From positions 124,001 through 188,000 of the forward strand of contig DBBV01000006.1 of assembly GCA_002292375.1 (NCBI GenBank): a stretch of DNA of 64,000 nucleotides, written 5' to 3'. Positions 1 through 8,367 of the stretch are shown in pieces. The stretch comes from Methylococcaceae bacterium UBA975 (lineage in GTDB: Bacteria > Pseudomonadota > Gammaproteobacteria > Methylococcales > Cycloclasticaceae). Every line of letters starts with the position of its first letter. Position 1 is the stretch's first letter. The notes beneath the pieces are model-generated. The model did not search any database, was not told the origin of the DNA, and was given only the letters and a program-made list of their open reading frames with translations. A program made the translations under genes and the position numbers.

Positions 1-587
1 GCGTGTAGGTCGGCATCATTGATAGTAACGGACTGAGAAAAGGCGTATTGCTCACGCAATAATTTTGATGCGCTTGTATTGCGAACTTGAAAAATATCGC
101 CATAGTGTTCAGCGACTTTTTTTACAGCGGCAACACGCTGTTCATTAATTGTTAAAACCCCCGTGTCTGGGTCCCATGTATTGGGCCGAATATCTAAACG
201 TAATTGTGTTTTAAGTAGCTCTTGTTTAGGTGTGCTCAGTGAATCGAAGCGTTGCCCATAGTGTTGTGCGGCGCTTAGCTGCAGCATGGCAACGGCTTCT
301 CTATGTAGCCAATCGGCGCTCCAGTCGGGTGCTAAATAACTGCCGTGCCCCCAGATCGTTCCTTTTTGCATGCCACCGAGTGATTGCCAAACGTTTTGAC
401 CACGTTGAATATCCTGTAATGAGTACACGATGTCACCTGTAGAGCTTACAACTTGCTCTGGCATCGGGGGTGCTTGCTGATAAATTTCCTGACCAAAAAA
501 TAGCAACACGGCAAAACTAATGAGGGTTGATGTGGCTAAAATTTTCCACAAAAAAGATGTTTTAAAAACTGTTTGGTAACTCTTCAT
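1..587 (-). CDS. norB: Quinol-dependent nitric oxide reductase (qNor), N-terminal part, cut by window edge
   Basis: Reading the minus strand from the ATG at 587 gives an open frame of 195 codons that runs off the left edge. The translation has an N-terminal membrane helix (about residues 12-31), then the motif FFGQEIYQQAPPMP, a GQNVWQSLGG segment and IWGHGSYLAPDWSADWLHRE. These are hallmarks of the extra periplasmic cytochrome-c-like N-terminal region of single-subunit qNor (NorZ type), which takes electrons from quinol and reduces 2 NO to N2O in the inner membrane. The catalytic haem-copper-oxidase-like core, with its haem and FeB histidines, would lie to the left of the window and is not seen. 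The start is supported by a purine-rich GAGG about 8 nt upstream. An FNR-like site lies upstream. No other nor or nir gene is visible, so the role may be NO detoxification or part of denitrification. Family identity is strong; the subtype is inferred from the N-terminal extension. Confidence 0.9.
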   Translation of the reverse strand, partial: MKSYQTVFKTSFLWKILATSTLISFAVLLFFGQEIYQQAPPMPEQVVSSTGDIVYSLQDIQRGQNVWQSLGGMQKGTIWGHGSYLAPDWSADWLHREAVAMLQLSAAQHYGQRFDSLSTPKQELLKTQLRLDIRPNTWDPDTGVLTINEQRVAAVKKVAEHYGDIFQVRNTSASKLLREQYAFSQSVTINDADLH

Positions 588-644
588 GAGTAGGCCTCGA
601 GGAAAAATATCTTATACAGGATACAGGTAGTTTAGATAAGCGTT

Positions 645-658
645 CTGACCTGCATCAA
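645..658 (-). promoter_or_regulatory. FNR/Dnr-like binding site upstream of the qNor gene
   Basis: CTGAC-N4-ATCAA at 645-658 matches the FNR/CRP-superfamily consensus TTGAT-N4-ATCAA: one half is perfect, the other has two changes, and the spacer is canonical. It lies 58-71 bp upstream of the qNor ATG. On the minus strand a -10-like TATCCT (623-618) would place transcription about 40 bp from the centre of the box, the usual class II activator geometry. Regulation of NO reductases by FNR/Dnr/NnrR proteins is well established. This particular site is inference. Confidence 0.45.
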
Positions 659-716
659 GTTGACAGGCATTAGTTTTTATTGGTTAGGAAAAAAGCCTAA
701 GCGTTAAATCAACCTC

Positions 717-2105
717 TCAATTCGCTAACAAAAACCAGCAAACTGTCGTAATGATGAGGGTGCCTATAATGTTCAATACAGCACCTTCTTTGGCCATTTG
801 CAGGGTGTTTATTCGGCCGCTACTGAAAACGACGGTATTGGGTGCAGTGGCTACAGGCAGCATAAAAGCACAGCTGGCGCTGAGCGTGGCCGGGATCATC
901 AGTAAAAGGGGGTCAATATCGGCATTGAGGGCGGTGGCGGCGAGAATGGGCATGAGCATGGCGGTGGTAGCCGTATTGCTGGTTGCCTCAGTCATAAAGG
1001 TGACACATAGCGCGATAATCGCCATCATAGCGATGATGCCTAATGTGGTGACGCTAGATAGTTGTGCGCCTAACTGATCGCTAAGACCGGAAACGATAAA
1101 AGCCTTAGCAAGGCAGATTCCACCACTAAATAGCAATAAAATTCCCCAGGGAATTTTTTGTGCAGTTTTCCAGTCGAGTAGTTTTTTTTGCTGTCCGTTG
1201 GGGGTAATAAATAAGGCGACAACGGCTAATAAAGCAACCGAAGCATCATTGGCTTGAGGCAGGCCCAGCCAAGCGCTCCAACCACCAAACGGTTCTTGGC
1301 GGCTAATCCATAGCGCCGCGGTAATAGCAAATACAAGGGTTACGCGAACTTCATGTGTGCTCCATTGGCCCACACTCGGCAGGTGTAAATGGCCGTTATT
1401 GCTGAGTTTGCGAGTTAGCCAAAGCCATATGATAGGAATAAAGATAAGCACCACCGGTAAGGCCCAGGCCATCCATTGGACAAAGCCAATTTGCAGGCCG
1501 GTATTTTCCTCATACACTTGCATAAAGATCAAATTCGGCGGCGTGCCGATTGGTGTGCTTAAGCCACCAACACTTGCGGCATAAGCTAAACCAAGTAGTA
1601 GTGGTAGGGCGAGTTTTTTGTCATCGCTGCTTTCAATAACGGCTAAGGCAACCGGTAACAGCATTAAGGTAGCAGCGGTATTAGAAATCCACATACTGAG
1701 CGAAGCGGCGGCCACCATAAAGCCTAAAACCAAGCGTTTGGGATTGTCGTTACCAAACCAATGCACCATGGTCAATGCCAAACGGCGGTGGGCGCCACAG
1801 TGTGAAATGGCAGTAGAGAGTAAAAAGCCGCCTAATAACAATAAGATAAGTTTATTACCGTAAGCGGTGGCTACTTGGTCGGCACTTAACACCCCAGTTA
1901 ATGGAAAAATGGCGATGGGTAATAATGAGGTGACGGGAATAGGAACCGGTTCAAATATCCACCAGCTAATACACCAAATAGCGACAGCAGCAGTAATATT
2001 GATCGGAGTGGGTTGACCTGCCATCTGCAGCCATAGAAATAGTAGGACGGCTAAAAAAGGCCCTAAAAACAAACTGACTTTATGAAGTGATAAATGTCGA
2101 CTCAA
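717..2105 (-). CDS. DASS/SLC13-family sodium:anion symporter
   Basis: This 462-residue polytopic inner-membrane protein has about 11-12 hydrophobic segments. It carries the two repeated SNT signatures of the divalent anion:Na+ symporter family, SNTAATLMLLP in the first half and TEATSNTATTAMLMP in the second. In this family these helix-breaking loops form the Na+ and carboxylate/sulfate sites. The likely substrate is a dicarboxylate, tricarboxylate or inorganic divalent anion; the sequence does not say which. Its ATG overlaps the stop of the upstream outer-membrane protein gene by 4 bp, so the two are translationally coupled and probably form one uptake route. A LysR regulator is divergent from the pair. 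Length and termini are normal for the family. Confidence 0.85.
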   Translation of the reverse strand: MSRHLSLHKVSLFLGPFLAVLLFLWLQMAGQPTPINITAAVAIWCISWWIFEPVPIPVTSLLPIAIFPLTGVLSADQVATAYGNKLILLLLGGFLLSTAISHCGAHRRLALTMVHWFGNDNPKRLVLGFMVAAASLSMWISNTAATLMLLPVALAVIESSDDKKLALPLLLGLAYAASVGGLSTPIGTPPNLIFMQVYEENTGLQIGFVQWMAWALPVVLIFIPIIWLWLTRKLSNNGHLHLPSVGQWSTHEVRVTLVFAITAALWISRQEPFGGWSAWLGLPQANDASVALLAVVALFITPNGQQKKLLDWKTAQKIPWGILLLFSGGICLAKAFIVSGLSDQLGAQLSSVTTLGIIAMMAIIALCVTFMTEATSNTATTAMLMPILAATALNADIDPLLLMIPATLSASCAFMLPVATAPNTVVFSSGRINTLQMAKEGAVLNIIGTLIITTVCWFLLAN

Positions 2106-3448
2106 AATTTAATAATAAAGTTTACCAGCCCTAGAAGTTGATTATTCTCTGTCTTATTGGCGAATAAAGGAAGCCCGTTACCGCGATATATGTCATATTT
2201 CACTTCTGTGATGACGTTTAGGTAAGCGTTTAGCTGCCAATCTATGTTGGCAGTCAGGGCGTAAGTATTGCCAGGCGAGCCGGCAAATAGAGCGTTAGCT
2301 GCTTTTTTATCATTGACCCATTCGGTTCTACCGTTGAAAAAAATACCCGGCTGCAGTTGATAGCGCATGGCTACAAAAGCACCATACCAATGTACATCTT
2401 CTGTAATAAACTGTGGGCCGGCAGGTATATCGCCCCCCTCTTGAGAGCCATAAAATAATTCTATAATGGTCTCGAGATCAGGTGAAACTTGGTGCATCAA
2501 CGTGATGTTTCCAGCAATGCGATCAAGCTTTTTACCGCGGCTACTTAAAGCAAAAAATTGTGAGCCGCCTTTGGCGGGTGCTTCAGCAAAATCATCCTCA
2601 CCATTACCAAACATCAATTCAATATCGATACCGGATGTCATATCGCTTGTTCGGTAGCGTAAGCCGGCTAGATACGCCAAACTGCCATTGCGATTACTAA
2701 GGTTGTTCCAGCCGGTTGTTATACCGCCCTCGATACTTAATAGACCAAACTGTTTGTCGGTGGGTATTTTGACTGAAACAAGCGCGCCTACGTGTTTAAC
2801 GGGGGAATAGAGAAGTTCATACGAGCTGGTTGCAAACCATCGCGGAGGCGCAAAGGGGTAGCCAATTTCTCTGGCCAAGGGTGACATAAAGCTTCCGAGC
2901 ATGATGTTCATACCATCAAAATACGGCAAATAAACGTCTAAATACCATTGTGGGATGGAAAGTTTTTCATCTTTATCCTCATCAAAATCGAAGTCATCAA
3001 AGCCGCTGATACGCAAAAATTGAGAGTCGCTGCCGTACACAGCTAGCAGATTAAAGCCAATATCAATAGATTCGCTTTTAGGCGCTGGCGTGGGCGTGAT
3101 TCTGCTTAGAAGATTGTGTTTTGGGCTGAATTTTGTCGTCGGCAGGCAGCCATCGCCTTTGCAAAACATGAGTGCCAATTGATTTAAGTGCAGTCCTTCG
3201 TCAGTCGATAGTGCTCCATTGGGTAAGATACCGTCGCTTTTGTCGTCATTAAACACCAGGGTGCTGCTAGCCCAGCCGATCAGGGCCAAGTCGTTTTCTT
3301 TTAGGGTATCACCGAGTAAAAAGTCAGCTAAGGAGCCGGGCGCATAGTTATCATCGTTCGACTGAGCCGCCAATGAATACATTAATACACTGAGTAAAAA
3401 GAGTTTTTTTATCACTGGCTTCAACCGGTTGACTTTGTGAATAGGCAT
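2102..3448 (-). CDS. Outer-membrane beta-barrel protein, BBP2/OmpL-like porin
   Basis: This is a predicted outer-membrane porin of about 448 residues. The N-terminus has a basic region (KPVIKK) and hydrophobic core (LFLLSVLMYSLA) of a signal peptide. The body alternates aromatic and polar residues, and the chain ends in an outer-membrane-type terminal Phe (NFIIKF). The segment around IPQWYLDVYLPYFDGMNI and SYELLYSPVKHVGAL resembles the putative beta-barrel porin 2 family. Three starts are possible: TTG at 3490, ATG at 3448 and GTG at 3415. The GTG would give a compact MIKK-type signal peptide. None has a strong ribosome site, and I list the ATG. It overlaps the downstream DASS symporter by 4 bp, which suggests it lets the same anion across the outer membrane. 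Family assignment is by pattern only. Confidence 0.7.
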   Translation of the reverse strand: MPIHKVNRLKPVIKKLFLLSVLMYSLAAQSNDDNYAPGSLADFLLGDTLKENDLALIGWASSTLVFNDDKSDGILPNGALSTDEGLHLNQLALMFCKGDGCLPTTKFSPKHNLLSRITPTPAPKSESIDIGFNLLAVYGSDSQFLRISGFDDFDFDEDKDEKLSIPQWYLDVYLPYFDGMNIMLGSFMSPLAREIGYPFAPPRWFATSSYELLYSPVKHVGALVSVKIPTDKQFGLLSIEGGITTGWNNLSNRNGSLAYLAGLRYRTSDMTSGIDIELMFGNGEDDFAEAPAKGGSQFFALSSRGKKLDRIAGNITLMHQVSPDLETIIELFYGSQEGGDIPAGPQFITEDVHWYGAFVAMRYQLQPGIFFNGRTEWVNDKKAANALFAGSPGNTYALTANIDWQLNAYLNVITEVKYDIYRGNGLPLFANKTENNQLLGLVNFIIKF

Positions 3449-3523
3449 TCTAAGTGCTAAAGTTGATCCAATAAATAGCAATAATAGCAAAACATTGTTC
3501 GATTATTAGGGATTATAAAGCGT

Positions 3524-4435
3524 ATGGGTTTATTAGAAGATATGTCTATTTTTGTCCGTATTGTGGATGCGGGAGGGATTGGTAAGGCTGCGTTACAAAT
3601 GGGTTTGGCTAAGTCGGCAGTCAGTCGTCGTCTCGCCGAGCTTGAACGGCGTTTAGGGGCAACCTTAATTAATAGAACGACGCGAACGTATAGTTTAACG
3701 GATGCTGGGCTTCGTTATTATGATAGGGCTGCCGAGGTAATTGATGATGTAAATGAGCTTAACGGCGCTATGACGGAGTCCGCGACCACCTTAACAGGGA
3801 CGCTTAACATAGCAGTTCCTTTGGTGTTTGGCCTGTCCCATTTGATGCCGGCACTGGATGTTTTTATTAAAACGCACGAGCACTTAAAGCTAAATATAGA
3901 TTTTTCAGACAGGGCGGTAGATGTCATTAATGAAGGCGTTGATTTAGCATTTAGAATAGCGGAGTCGATGGAGCCATCGAATTTGGTAGCGCGTAAAATT
4001 ACGGCGATAAATAGAACGTTGTGTGCAAGCCCAGCCTACCTTGAGCGACACGGCACCCCTCAAACCCCTGAAGACTTAAAAAACCATTACTTATTGGGGT
4101 ACAGCATAAAGGGCTCGTCAATTGGGCAGTTGAGGGATAAGAAAGGGACCTTGCATCGAATCAGCGGGCAAAATAAATTGAATGCCAACAACGGAATTTT
4201 TCTAAAAGACATGGCAGTTGCAGGCCATGGCATTTCGGGAGAACCGCATTTTATTACGTGGGAAGCCATCAAAGCCGGTGACTTAGTCCCTATCTTGACC
4301 GACTATCAATTGCTGGGCTCACAGGCTTATGTCGTTTACCCTAAAACACGTTATATAACGCAAAGTACCCGGCGCTTGATAGATTTTTTGGTGGATTATT
4401 TTGGTGAAACACCCTATTGGGACGATATTAGCTAA
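3524..4435 (+). CDS. LysR-family transcriptional regulator
   Basis: This 303-residue protein has an N-terminal winged helix-turn-helix (about residues 4-62, with GGIGKAALQMGLAKSAVSRR as the HTH). A LysR substrate-binding domain from about residue 90 follows the CrgA-like pattern (LNIAVPLVFGLSHLMPAL, then the second lobe from LVARKI). It is transcribed divergently from the porin/DASS symporter operon, 75 bp from the nearer ATG. That is the usual arrangement for a LysR protein controlling its neighbours, so it probably senses the transported anion or a metabolite of it. No convincing T-N11-A operator could be singled out between the two starts. The gene ends 10 bp before the convergent ygiQ stop. 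Confidence 0.88.
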   Translation: MGLLEDMSIFVRIVDAGGIGKAALQMGLAKSAVSRRLAELERRLGATLINRTTRTYSLTDAGLRYYDRAAEVIDDVNELNGAMTESATTLTGTLNIAVPLVFGLSHLMPALDVFIKTHEHLKLNIDFSDRAVDVINEGVDLAFRIAESMEPSNLVARKITAINRTLCASPAYLERHGTPQTPEDLKNHYLLGYSIKGSSIGQLRDKKGTLHRISGQNKLNANNGIFLKDMAVAGHGISGEPHFITWEAIKAGDLVPILTDYQLLGSQAYVVYPKTRYITQSTRRLIDFLVDYFGETPYWDDIS

Positions 4436-4445
4436 GGCTGTTTGC

Positions 4446-6602
4446 TCATTTCATAATCGTCGGCTTTTTAGACTTCAATGGTTTATAGCCCTGTGCGGTG
4501 TGTTTGGTGACGAACTTTCTAGCGTTTGTTTTTGCCCCGCGCTTGCCGGCATTCGGCGAGTTTGGAATCAGGCAGTTGGGACCGTCGCCAATCAAATTCT
4601 TTTTACCCATTTTTAGCAGTAAGTCTTTAATGATTTTCCAATTTTTTGGGTCGTGGTAGCGCAGCAAGGCCTTGTGTAATTGACGTTGCTGTAGGCTTTT
4701 AACGGTATTGATCTTTTCGCTTTTATAGCTCAAACCTTTAAGCGGATTGCGCCCCGTATGGTACATGGTGGTGGCGGTTGCCATCGGCGATGGGTAAAAG
4801 GTTTGGACTTGATCAGCCTGAAAGTTATTACGCTTTAGCCATGAAGCGAGATTGACCATATCCTCGTCTTCTGTGCCGGGGTGGGCGGCGATAAAATAGG
4901 GGATTAGGTACTGCTTTTTACCGGCTTTTTTAGTGAATTTTTCAAACATCGCTTTAAAACGATCGTAGCTGCCAATGCCCGGTTTCATCATCTTAGATAA
5001 GGGCGCTTGCTCGGTATGTTCAGGCGCAATTTTTAAATAACCACCCACGTGGTGGGTCACCAGTTCTTCAACGTATTCAGGCGATTCGACCGCTAAGTCG
5101 TAACGTAGTCCGGATGCAATTAAGATACGCTTGACGCCTTTAATTTGACGCGCTTTTTTATACAACTTAATTAGCGGGTCGTGGTCGGTGTTGAGGTTGT
5201 CGCAAATGCCGGGGTACACGCAGGAGGGTAAGCGGCAGGCGGCTTCAATTTTTGGGTCTTTACAAGCCAAGCGGTACATATTGGCAGTAGGGCCACCAAG
5301 ATCGGAGATTGTGCCGGTAAAGCCTGGGGTTTTGTCGCGAATGTCTTCGATCTCGTCCAAAATAGACTGTTCGGAACGGTTTTGAATAATTCTGCCTTCG
5401 TGCTCGGTGATGGAGCAAAAGGTGCAGCCACCAAAACAGCCGCGCATGATATTGATTGAAAAACGAATCATTTCATACGCGGGAATACGCTTACCCTCAT
5501 ATTTAGGGTGCGGTACGCGTTGATAGGGCAAGCCAAAGACCTCATCCATTTCTTCCGTGGATAATGGAATAGGGGGTGGGTTTAACCAAACATCTTTACC
5601 GTCATTATTTTGTAAGAGGGCGCGCGCATTACCGGGATTGGTTTCTAAATGCAGGACCCGTGAAGCGTGTGCGTAAAGCACGGGGTCGGTACTGGTTTTT
5701 TTGTATGACGGTAAGCGAATAACGGTTGTTGCGCGATCAGTTTTGCTGTGTTTAGGCAAAAACTTCAGGCTGACGACTTGGCTTCCATCGGCGCTTTTAT
5801 TGCTAATTTCACACTTGCCGCCACTGGCAGCAGCGCGTTCCTCGTCTGTTTGATACGGATTTTGATGCGGATCAATGGTGCCGGGCCGGTCAACACGGGT
5901 CGAATCAATCAGGGTCCAGCCATCGGGTAGGCTATCTCGAATAAAGGCGGTACCACGAATATCAGTGATAGTGGAAATCGGTTCATTGATGGATAAGCGA
6001 TGTGCGAGTTCGGTAATGGCGCGCTCAGCGTTACCGTACAATAAAATATCGGCTTGAGAGTCGACCAAGATTGACCGTCTTACCTGATTGTCCCAATAAT
6101 CGTAATGCGCAATGCGGCGTAAGCTGGCTTCAATACTGCCGATAACAATAGGGGTCTCAGGAAAAGCTTCTTTACAACGTTGGGTGTATACAATAACTGC
6201 CCGGTCAGGCCGATGGCCTGCTTTGTCATCGGGTGAATAGGCATCGTCAGAACGCGCCCGTTTATCTGCTGTATAGCGGTTGATCATTGAATCCATGTTG
6301 CCAGCAGCGATACCAAAAAATAAGTTCGGTTGGCCTAAATTGGCAAAGTCATCCGCACTTTGCCAGTTAGGCTGGTCAATGATGCCGACACGAAAGCCTT
6401 GTTTCTCTAGCAATCGGCCAATAACGGCCATACCAAAGCTGGGGTGATCGACATACGCGTCTCCGGTCACGATGATGATGTCGCAACTGTCCCAGCCCAA
6501 GGTATCCATTTCCTCGCGCGTGGTGGGTAGAAAAGGCGAAGTACCATAGCATTCCGCCCAATACTTAGGGTATGAGGATAAAGGTTCGGCGGTGGGCATC
6601 AT
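4446..6602 (-). CDS. ygiQ: YgiQ-family radical SAM protein
   Basis: This 718-residue member of the YgiQ (UPF0313) family of uncharacterised radical SAM enzymes is the normal length. The N-terminal YgiQ-specific domain includes GDAYVDHPSFG and the YYDYWDNQVRRSIL-type region. A central radical SAM barrel carries the Fe4S4 motif MRGCFGGCTFC (Cys near residues 389, 393 and 396). The C-terminus is long and basic (KTNARKF, KPLKSKKP). The reaction is unknown in the family. The ATG overlaps the stop of the DUF1499 gene by 4 bp, so it is the last gene of the his-tat-DUF1499 run and converges on the LysR gene. A start two codons in (second Met) is equally possible. Confidence 0.93.
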   Translation of the reverse strand: MMPTAEPLSSYPKYWAECYGTSPFLPTTREEMDTLGWDSCDIIIVTGDAYVDHPSFGMAVIGRLLEKQGFRVGIIDQPNWQSADDFANLGQPNLFFGIAAGNMDSMINRYTADKRARSDDAYSPDDKAGHRPDRAVIVYTQRCKEAFPETPIVIGSIEASLRRIAHYDYWDNQVRRSILVDSQADILLYGNAERAITELAHRLSINEPISTITDIRGTAFIRDSLPDGWTLIDSTRVDRPGTIDPHQNPYQTDEERAAASGGKCEISNKSADGSQVVSLKFLPKHSKTDRATTVIRLPSYKKTSTDPVLYAHASRVLHLETNPGNARALLQNNDGKDVWLNPPPIPLSTEEMDEVFGLPYQRVPHPKYEGKRIPAYEMIRFSINIMRGCFGGCTFCSITEHEGRIIQNRSEQSILDEIEDIRDKTPGFTGTISDLGGPTANMYRLACKDPKIEAACRLPSCVYPGICDNLNTDHDPLIKLYKKARQIKGVKRILIASGLRYDLAVESPEYVEELVTHHVGGYLKIAPEHTEQAPLSKMMKPGIGSYDRFKAMFEKFTKKAGKKQYLIPYFIAAHPGTEDEDMVNLASWLKRNNFQADQVQTFYPSPMATATTMYHTGRNPLKGLSYKSEKINTVKSLQQRQLHKALLRYHDPKNWKIIKDLLLKMGKKNLIGDGPNCLIPNSPNAGKRGAKTNARKFVTKHTAQGYKPLKSKKPTIMK

Positions 6603-7012
6603 TGGATGATTCCTTGATTTTTAAGCAGCGTCCTAAGTCTTTCGACGCGGCGTCGGTTGACACCAAAATCGTAATACCCCGTTCTTGACGCTGAGCGTAC
6701 GTGAATAAGGCGTTTTTCAGTGAGCAGCAATAGGTCTAAGTCATCGATAAAACCAAACACTCGGCTGGTTATCTCTGCGTGAATGCGATGCTGGTCATGC
6801 ATAACGCTGACATGGGTATCTAGTGTTGTTAATAAGGTCGCTACCTCTTGCATCTCGATGTTGCTCGCCAGATGAAACGGTTCAATAGTGTGCGAGTCGG
6901 TCGCCCTGCTAGACACACAGTTGGGTTTGTCGGGACAGGGTTTTAAGTCGCCGTTAGCTGCAAAACCAAATGTGCTTATCAACATAATAGCTATTAGTAT
7001 ACGCCCCTTCAT
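6599..7012 (-). CDS. DUF1499-family exported protein
   Basis: This small protein of 137 residues starts with a cleavable signal peptide (MKGRILIAIMLISTFGFAANG), followed by the DUF1499 hallmark PCPDKPNCVSS (about residues 25-36) and a C-terminal RSASRTGYYDFGVNRRRVE segment. The function of DUF1499 is unknown. Members are small periplasmic or lipoprotein-like proteins; this one lacks a convincing lipobox. Its ATG abuts the tatC stop and its own stop overlaps the ygiQ start by 4 bp, so it is translated within the same operon. Whether it is a Tat- or Sec-dependent protein cannot be told. The signal has no twin arginine. Confidence 0.82.
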   Translation of the reverse strand: MKGRILIAIMLISTFGFAANGDLKPCPDKPNCVSSRATDSHTIEPFHLASNIEMQEVATLLTTLDTHVSVMHDQHRIHAEITSRVFGFIDDLDLLLLTEKRLIHVRSASRTGYYDFGVNRRRVERLRTLLKNQGIIQ

Positions 7013-7762
7013 TTAGGTGGCCTCGGTTTCCTTTGCAGGCACGAACTTTTTAGCCATTATTAGACCTATCTCAAACAATAACCACATGGGTAGGGCCAAT
7101 AAGGTTTGTGAGATGACATCAGGTGGCGTCAATAGCATGCCAATAACAAAGGTACCGACAATAATATAGGGCCGTTTGTCAGCTAACTTTTGTGGTGTGG
7201 AGACGCCGGTTTTAACTAACAAAAAGGTGGCGATTGGGATTTGGAAAGCAACGCCAAAGGCGAAAAAAAGTGTCAGTACAAAGTCTAGGTATTTGCTGAT
7301 GTCGGTCATTACCGCAACGCCTTCTGGTGCAGTGGCGGTCAGGAATTGAAAAATGAGCGGCATCACGATGAAATAGGCGAATAACATGCCGGAATAGAAC
7401 AACCCGGTGGCAGCGGCGACCAACGGTAACGCGATTTTTTTTTCGTGTTGGTACAGACCGGGGGCAATAAATAGCCATATTTGGTAAAAAATCCAGGGGA
7501 TGCTGATAAAGACCGATAGCATTAGAGTGAGTTTTAGGGGCGTTAGGAACGGCGAAATAACTTCAATCGCAACCATGCTGGTGCCCTCTGGCATATGCAT
7601 GAGCAAGGGTTGCGCGAGAAATGAGTAGATGTCGTTTGCAAACGGTGCCAGTGGTAAAAAAATGGCGAGCATGCCAAGCAGCGCATGGATTAAGCGGGTG
7701 CGTAGTTCAATCAGGTGAGAAACAAAGCTGCTCTCTGGTTCGCTGGTGTTTTGTTCAGGCAT
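7013..7762 (-). CDS. tatC: Sec-independent protein translocase subunit TatC
   Basis: The 249-residue TatC is the multispanning core of the twin-arginine translocase. With TatB it normally forms the receptor for folded proteins bearing RR signal peptides. The N-terminus SSFVSHLIELRTRLIHAL is the conserved cytosolic TatC signature, with the HLxELRxR motif involved in signal recognition. Six membrane helices follow, with IPWIFYQIWLFIAPGLY in the family-typical region. It lies 40 bp downstream of tatA with no tatB between them. It follows the histidine operon, as in many gammaproteobacteria. The DUF1499 gene follows without a gap. Confidence 0.96.
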   Translation of the reverse strand: MPEQNTSEPESSFVSHLIELRTRLIHALLGMLAIFLPLAPFANDIYSFLAQPLLMHMPEGTSMVAIEVISPFLTPLKLTLMLSVFISIPWIFYQIWLFIAPGLYQHEKKIALPLVAAATGLFYSGMLFAYFIVMPLIFQFLTATAPEGVAVMTDISKYLDFVLTLFFAFGVAFQIPIATFLLVKTGVSTPQKLADKRPYIIVGTFVIGMLLTPPDVISQTLLALPMWLLFEIGLIMAKKFVPAKETEAT

Positions 7763-7802
7763 TTAAACAGCCCCCATATACGGGCTTAATGGTCGAAGCT
7801 GA

Positions 7803-8012
7803 CTATTTTTTAGCGTCGTTTTCGTTAGAGTCGTCTTTTACAGACTTTTGATCTTCAGGCTCTTTTTTTGATTCGCCGTCTTTCATAGCGCCTTTAAAGC
7901 CCTTAATGGCCCCGCCAAGATCACCACCGAGGTTGCGTAATCGTTTAGTACCAAACAGTAACAGTACGATAACGAGAATAATAATTAATTGCCAAATACC
8001 TATGCCGCCCAT
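7803..8012 (-). CDS. tatA: Sec-independent protein translocase subunit TatA
   Basis: This 69-residue protein has one N-terminal membrane helix (IWQLIIILVIVLLLF), then the TatA hinge FGTKRLRNLGGDLGGAIKGFKGAM and an acidic and lysine-rich tail. The FGTKRLxNLGxDLG pattern and the short tail fit TatA, the pore-forming component, rather than TatB, which has a GPxRLP-type hinge and a much longer amphipathic region. The next gene downstream is tatC, so a tatB reading frame is absent at its usual place. In systems without TatB a bifunctional TatA can do both jobs. Whether that is the case here cannot be decided from this window. Confidence 0.93.
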   Translation of the reverse strand: MGGIGIWQLIIILVIVLLLFGTKRLRNLGGDLGGAIKGFKGAMKDGESKKEPEDQKSVKDDSNENDAKK

Positions 8013-8049
8013 GTGAACCCCTGACTATAATTGTGTGAGTAAGCGCATT

Positions 8050-8367
8050 CTACTTGTTTCTACTGGCTTTTTCATCTAATCCGGAAAGCCCAAAGCGGCG
8101 CTGCAGTTCTTGTAAAACGTCGGTGGAGCTTAACCCTTGTTGGGCTAATAAAACCAAGGTATGAAACCATAGGTCGGCGGTTTCATAAACAAGTTGGTTT
8201 TTATCACCCGATTTAGCCGCAATAACCGTCTCAGTCGCCTCTTCACCAATTTTTTTAAGAATCGTATCTAGGCCTTTACTGTATAAACTGGCCACGTAGG
8301 AAGACTCGGGGCTTTGTTGTTTGCGTTGCTGCAAAACGTCTTCTAGTTGTTTTAGTATGTCGCTCAT
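8050..8367 (-). CDS. hisE: Phosphoribosyl-ATP pyrophosphatase
   Basis: HisE hydrolyses phosphoribosyl-ATP to phosphoribosyl-AMP and PPi, the second step of histidine synthesis. The 105-residue product starting MSDILKQLEDVL has the all-alpha MazG-like fold signature IGEEATETVIAAK (metal-binding acidic residues) and ETADLWFHTLVLL. I chose the ATG at 8367 rather than an upstream in-frame start at 8418 because it gives the family length. It also overlaps the hisI stop in a 4-bp ATGA, typical coupling. In some bacteria hisI and hisE are fused; here they are separate. tatA follows 37 bp downstream. Confidence 0.93.
   Translation of the reverse strand: MSDILKQLEDVLQQRKQQSPESSYVASLYSKGLDTILKKIGEEATETVIAAKSGDKNQLVYETADLWFHTLVLLAQQGLSSTDVLQELQRRFGLSGLDEKASRNK

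Noticed and set aside
230..442. Plus-strand frame inside the left-edge region
   Set aside because: The minus strand here encodes the qNor N-terminus with clear family motifs. The plus-strand frame is its shadow.
588..716. Terminator after the DASS symporter gene
   Set aside because: A weak TTAGG/CCTAA repeat with an internal T-run is present, but the T-run lies in the loop rather than after the stem.
3449..3523. LysR T-N11-A operator between the porin and LysR genes
   Set aside because: Several T-N11-A matches exist by chance in this AT-rich gap and none is embedded in a clear dyad, so no single site is supported.
7763..7802. A truncated tatB between tatA and tatC
   Set aside because: The gap is only 40 bp and contains no TatB-like hinge or helix, so there is no room for even a remnant.
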